Part shown: positions 60,674 through 64,000 of the stretch, one piece after another
Position numbering within the stretch: the stretch's first letter is position 1
Layout: the number at the start of each line of letters is the position of its first letter
Source: an uncultured delta proteobacterium
Lineage (GTDB): Bacteria > Myxococcota > Myxococcia > Myxococcales > 40CM-4-68-19
Length of the DNA: 64,000 nucleotides
Reading direction: 5' to 3'
Assembly: GCA_903911145.1 (NCBI GenBank)
Contig: CAIWCD010000023.1
Span: 1 to 64,000 of the forward strand
Notes under the pieces: generated by a model
What the model was told of the DNA's origin: nothing
Databases searched by the model: none
What the model saw: the letters and a program-made list of their open reading frames with translations, nothing else
Translations under genes and position numbers: made by a program

Positions 60674-63600
60674 GTGACGATTCAGCGTGCATTGCCCGTG
60701 TTGGCAATCCTCTTCTTCGCGTGCTCGAGCACACGGCAGACCAGCTCGCCGTCGGTCGACCCGGTGAAGTCCACGGTCGTGAGCGATCGCGCGTCAGGGG
60801 TCTTCGCGAATGGCTCCGACAATGCGCTGATCACGGTGACGCTGCTCAATCCGCAGGGCAAGCCTCTGTCGGGCGTGCAGATCGTGCTCGCGGCGGTGGG
60901 GGCGGGAGCTGCGCTGACTGCGCCGCAGCTCACAGACGCGGCCGGAAAGTCGACGGTCCGCCTGAGCGCGACGGCCTCGGGCGTGAAGACGGTGAGCGCC
61001 ACGGTCGTCGGCGGTTCGACGCTGACGCACACCGCGTTGGTCGCGTTCGAGGCAGGTCCGGCAGCGAAGCTTGCGTTCACGATTCCTCCGTCAAATACGC
61101 AGGCGGGCACTGCCATCGCGCCTCCTGTGCAGCTGGCGGTCGAGGATGCGTTCGGCAATCTCGTCCTTGATGCCGGCTCGCCGATCGCGTTGGCGGTCTC
61201 GTCGGACGGTGGCAGCGGGGCGCTCTCCGGTACGACCACAGCGTCGGCGGTGAATGGCATCGCGACCTTCGATGACATCTCTGTCGCGCAGGCTGGGCGC
61301 GGCTTTGCGCTCACGGCCACCTCCAGCGGACTCGCTCCGGCATACAGCGCGACGTTCGATGTCACCGCGGGTCCTCCCGCCGCGCTCTCCTTTGCGGCGC
61401 AGCCGAGCGTTGTCGTCACTGGCACAGCGATCGTGCCCGCCGTGCAGGTTGCGCTCAACGATGCGTCCGGCCACGTCGACCCAGGCGCGCGCGCGCTGGT
61501 GACCCTCGCGCTCGGCGCCAACTGCGACAGTGCTGCAGGGACGCCGCTGCTCTCGGGAACGCTCACTGCGGCGGCGGTCTCCGGCATTGCGACCTTCAGC
61601 GATCTCTCGGTGAACCTCGCTGCGCGCGGCTGCAGGCTGGTCGCGACCGCGCCTGGCTTTGGCGGCGCAGTCAGCGCGGCGTTCGATGTGAATCCGGGCG
61701 CACCCTGCGTGGCCCAATCGACGCTCACTGCGACTCCGGAAAGCATCGAGGCAGATGGCCTCGCGGCGCTCAAACTCTCCGTCTCGGTGCGCGACTGCGT
61801 CGGCGATCTGCTCAGCAGTGAGCCGATCAGACTCTCGGCGACGGGCACGGGAAATCTTCTCGGCACAAGCAGCGGCACGACGAGCAGCGGGGGAGCGTTC
61901 ACCACCACGATGAGCTCGACCGTCGCCGAGACGAAGACGATCACGGCAGTCGTCGGGAGCGGCACAGACGCGATCGCATTGACGGCGGCGGTGAACTTCA
62001 CGCCCGTCGCTGCGAGCGCCAGCATCTCGACGATGACAGTCGCGCCCGGTTCGGTGATCGCGGACGGCGTGACGACGACGACGATCGTGATTCTCGCCAA
62101 TGACGTCGACGGCAATCCCATTCCCGGCGAGGCAGTGGCGGTCTCCGTCTCGGGGAATGAAAATCTGCTGGTTGTGCCGGGCGCGGCTCCGAGCGCAGTC
62201 GCGAGCGGTGCGACGGGCCCCGATGGTTCGTTCACTGCAGTGCTCTCGTCGACGCGGGCCGAGACGAAAATCATCACGGCGACGCTGGGTGCGGATGGTG
62301 TGAGCGCGACGCTCAGCGGTTCGGTCCTCTTCGTCGCGGGGCCCCCGAGCGCAATCGGTTCCATTCTGGTGGCGAGCCCCAATGTGGTCGCGGCAGATGG
62401 CAACGCCACGTCGTCGCTCTTCGTGCTCGCGGCCGACGCGAGCGGAAACCCGCTCTCCGCGCTGCCCATCGCGTTTTCCTCGACGGGCAGCGGCAATCAT
62501 TTCTCGGCCGCGATCGGCATGACCAACGCGAGCGGCAGCTTCTCCTCGACGCTTTCGTCGACGCAGGCGGAGCAGAAGACGGTGAGCGCGAAGCTCGGCA
62601 CGGGCGACTCGAGCATCACACTCACGGCCCCCGTCTCGTTCGGCTCGAACGCGGCGGTGGCGACGCGCGTGACGTTGACGGCCAGCCCGACGACAGTCAT
62701 CGCCGACGGCACCGCGACGACCATGCTCACCGCCACGGTTGTCGACGCGAATGGAGTCGGCCTGCGCGGCCAGCCGATCACGCTGGGCGCGACCGGCAGC
62801 GCGTATGCCTTCTCGCATGGCGGCAACAGCGGGCAGACCGCGAGCGGCACGACGGACGTCGACGGGATGTTCACCGCGACGCTCTCCTCAAGCCGCAGCG
62901 GCACGGTCGTCGTGACCGCGACCTCGGGGACGCTCACCGCGTCGACGGGCGTCTCGTTCGTCGCCGGCCCTGCGAGCGCGGCGCAGTCATCGCTCTCGGC
63001 AAGCCCGTCGACCGCGGGCCTCGGCGGTAGCATCACGCTGCTGATCGCGCTCGCAGACGCGCAGGGAAATCCGATCGCGGGTCAGGCCTTCACGCTCTCG
63101 GCGGACGGAACGAACAACACGTTCTCTGCTTCTGGCGCGACCAGCGGCAGCACCCTCGCTGCAACAACCAGCGCGACAGGGATCTTCATCGCGCAGCTCT
63201 CCTCGAGCAAAGCGCAGAGCGAGACGATCAGCCTGACGCTCGCCGGTGGAGGGGGCCCGCTGCTCACGTCATCCGTCACGTTCAGCAACACGACACTGGT
63301 GCTGGCTCTCTCTCTCTCCGCGTCGCCGACGCAGATCACCGCCGATGGCGCGACGACCACCACGCTGACGGCGAAGGTCGTGGATCAGAACGGCAGCGGT
63401 GTCTCGAACAAGACGGTCAGCTTGAGCGCGAGTGGCAGCGGCAACACGTTCACGCACGCGCTGAGCTCGGGCTCGACCGTGAGCGGAACGACTGCCGCGG
63501 ATGGCACGTTCATCGCCACGCTCTCCTCGACGCACGCAGCGACGGAGGTGGTCACGGCGACGCAGGGCGCGCTGTCCGCCTCGACGGCAGTCACGTTCAT

Positions 63601-64000
63601 CGCAGGTGCTCCGAGCGTGCCGAACTCGACGCTCACGGCCACCCCCTCGAGCGTCGGCGTCGGCAGTGCGAGCGCGCTCATCGTGCTGCTCGTCGATGCG
63701 AAGGGAAACCCGGTCGGTGGCCAGTCGTTCACGCTCTCGGCGAGCGGCACGGGTAACACCTTCTCGGCGCCCGGGATGACCAGCGGGGGCGCGCTCACGG
63801 GCACGACCGACGCGCGCGGGATCTTCCTGGCGCAGCTCACTTCGAGCGACGCACAGAGCGAGACTGTCAGCGTGACTCTCGTTGGTACGCGAGGCGTGCT
63901 GCTCAACGCGACAGTCGTGTTCGTCGCCCCAACGGTCGTCCCGCAGTTGGCGCTCGTGGCCTCACCGACCTCGCTCGTCGCCGATGGCAGCGCGACGACA
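60674..64000 (+). CDS. Giant Big-1/Ig-like repeat lipoprotein, C-terminus beyond the window
   Basis: The frame is open from the GTG at 60674 to the window edge (over 1100 residues). A GGGAG site six bases upstream supports the start. The N-terminus is a lipoprotein signal with FFAC. The rest is about ten Ig-like units of roughly 100 residues, of the pattern LTASPTxVxADGxATTxLTxxVxDANGxxLxGQPITLxA ... TxxDGxFTATLSSTxAxTxxVTAT, typical of bacterial Ig-like group 1 (invasin/intimin) domains. The DNA repeats visibly. This type of protein makes long surface stalks for adhesion. The C-terminal part is unseen. Confidence 0.9.
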   Translation, partial: MTIQRALPVLAILFFACSSTRQTSSPSVDPVKSTVVSDRASGVFANGSDNALITVTLLNPQGKPLSGVQIVLAAVGAGAALTAPQLTDAAGKSTVRLSATASGVKTVSATVVGGSTLTHTALVAFEAGPAAKLAFTIPPSNTQAGTAIAPPVQLAVEDAFGNLVLDAGSPIALAVSSDGGSGALSGTTTASAVNGIATFDDISVAQAGRGFALTATSSGLAPAYSATFDVTAGPPAALSFAAQPSVVVTGTAIVPAVQVALNDASGHVDPGARALVTLALGANCDSAAGTPLLSGTLTAAAVSGIATFSDLSVNLAARGCRLVATAPGFGGAVSAAFDVNPGAPCVAQSTLTATPESIEADGLAALKLSVSVRDCVGDLLSSEPIRLSATGTGNLLGTSSGTTSSGGAFTTTMSSTVAETKTITAVVGSGTDAIALTAAVNFTPVAASASISTMTVAPGSVIADGVTTTTIVILANDVDGNPIPGEAVAVSVSGNENLLVVPGAAPSAVASGATGPDGSFTAVLSSTRAETKIITATLGADGVSATLSGSVLFVAGPPSAIGSILVASPNVVAADGNATSSLFVLAADASGNPLSALPIAFSSTGSGNHFSAAIGMTNASGSFSSTLSSTQAEQKTVSAKLGTGDSSITLTAPVSFGSNAAVATRVTLTASPTTVIADGTATTMLTATVVDANGVGLRGQPITLGATGSAYAFSHGGNSGQTASGTTDVDGMFTATLSSSRSGTVVVTATSGTLTASTGVSFVAGPASAAQSSLSASPSTAGLGGSITLLIALADAQGNPIAGQAFTLSADGTNNTFSASGATSGSTLAATTSATGIFIAQLSSSKAQSETISLTLAGGGGPLLTSSVTFSNTTLVLALSLSASPTQITADGATTTTLTAKVVDQNGSGVSNKTVSLSASGSGNTFTHALSSGSTVSGTTAADGTFIATLSSTHAATEVVTATQGALSASTAVTFIAGAPSVPNSTLTATPSSVGVGSASALIVLLVDAKGNPVGGQSFTLSASGTGNTFSAPGMTSGGALTGTTDARGIFLAQLTSSDAQSETVSVTLVGTRGVLLNATVVFVAPTVVPQLALVASPTSLVADGSATT

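Noticed and set aside
60682-63906. Several long minus-strand frames opposite the Big-1 gene
   Set aside because: They are antisense to a continuous plus-strand frame with lipobox, ribosome-binding site and Ig-like repeats.

Overview
The window is 64 kb of high-GC bacterial chromosome. It carries many lipoproteins with Cys-rich heads and Gly/Ser linkers, collagen-like and Ig-like surface lipoproteins, FHA and two-component signalling genes, and a C-terminal PQQ/propeller repertoire. This profile suggests a myxobacterium (Myxococcota) or a close relative. That is an inference from gene content; no rRNA or marker gene is present to prove it. Only one tRNA is seen, and there are no insertion sequences, phage genes or CRISPR arrays.

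Layout. 0-3.2 kb: a minus-strand group made of a cut-off FHA protein, a PQQ-propeller lipoprotein and a TPR membrane protein. 3.4-7.8 kb: a PMT-family glycosyltransferase followed by a translationally coupled OmpR-type regulator and sensor kinase. 7.8-14.8 kb: a degenerate gluzincin-like lipoprotein, EF-P lysine ligase EpmA, an RlmI-type rRNA methyltransferase, a small coiled-coil protein, an acyl-CoA dehydrogenase and an unknown membrane protein. 14.8-18.6 kb: a reverse-transsulfuration neighbourhood, with cystathionine gamma-lyase and cystathionine beta-synthase flanking an ATC-hydrolase-like gene. 18.7-25.5 kb: an AmgK-like sugar kinase coupled to a TPR gene, a Cys-rich lipoprotein and an M1-type peptidase. 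25.6-31.4 kb: HAD phosphatase, Gly-linker lipoprotein, KimA-like permease, hemE and an archaeal-type diadenylate cyclase, all on the minus strand. 31.5-35.6 kb: a DksA/TraR-like protein followed by a 30-bp hairpin and a strong terminator, a lipase-like lipoprotein, a rhodanese-MoeB fusion and tRNA-Ala(GGC).

35.8-41.3 kb: a 1122-residue collagen-like modular lipoprotein, a LEA14-type lipoprotein and a membrane-anchored esterase. 41.4-48.9 kb: the most unusual part. A cytochrome P450 fused to two cyclic-nucleotide-binding domains is followed by a second P450 and then, on the same strand with short gaps, by four tyrosine/homogentisate catabolism genes (fumarylacetoacetase, maleylacetoacetate isomerase, HPPD, homogentisate dioxygenase). 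48.9-52.8 kb: a single-chain xanthine dehydrogenase. 52.9-64 kb: an OmpA/DUF4398 lipoprotein pair, a 37-residue-repeat propeller protein, a 58-residue small protein too short for most gene finders, a cytochrome c, several unknown secreted or cytosolic proteins, a second Gly/Ser-linker lipoprotein, a small membrane CxxC protein and the start of a giant Big-1-repeat lipoprotein that runs off the end.

The strongest candidate for something undescribed is the P450-cNMP-cNMP fusion. It looks like an oxygenase whose activity or localisation could be set by a cyclic nucleotide, and its position suggests a link to aromatic amino acid breakdown. Second-tier candidates are the diadenylate cyclase/KimA-like permease neighbourhood, the long hairpin after the DksA-like gene, and a shared Cys-rich head module in two Gly/Ser-linker lipoproteins.
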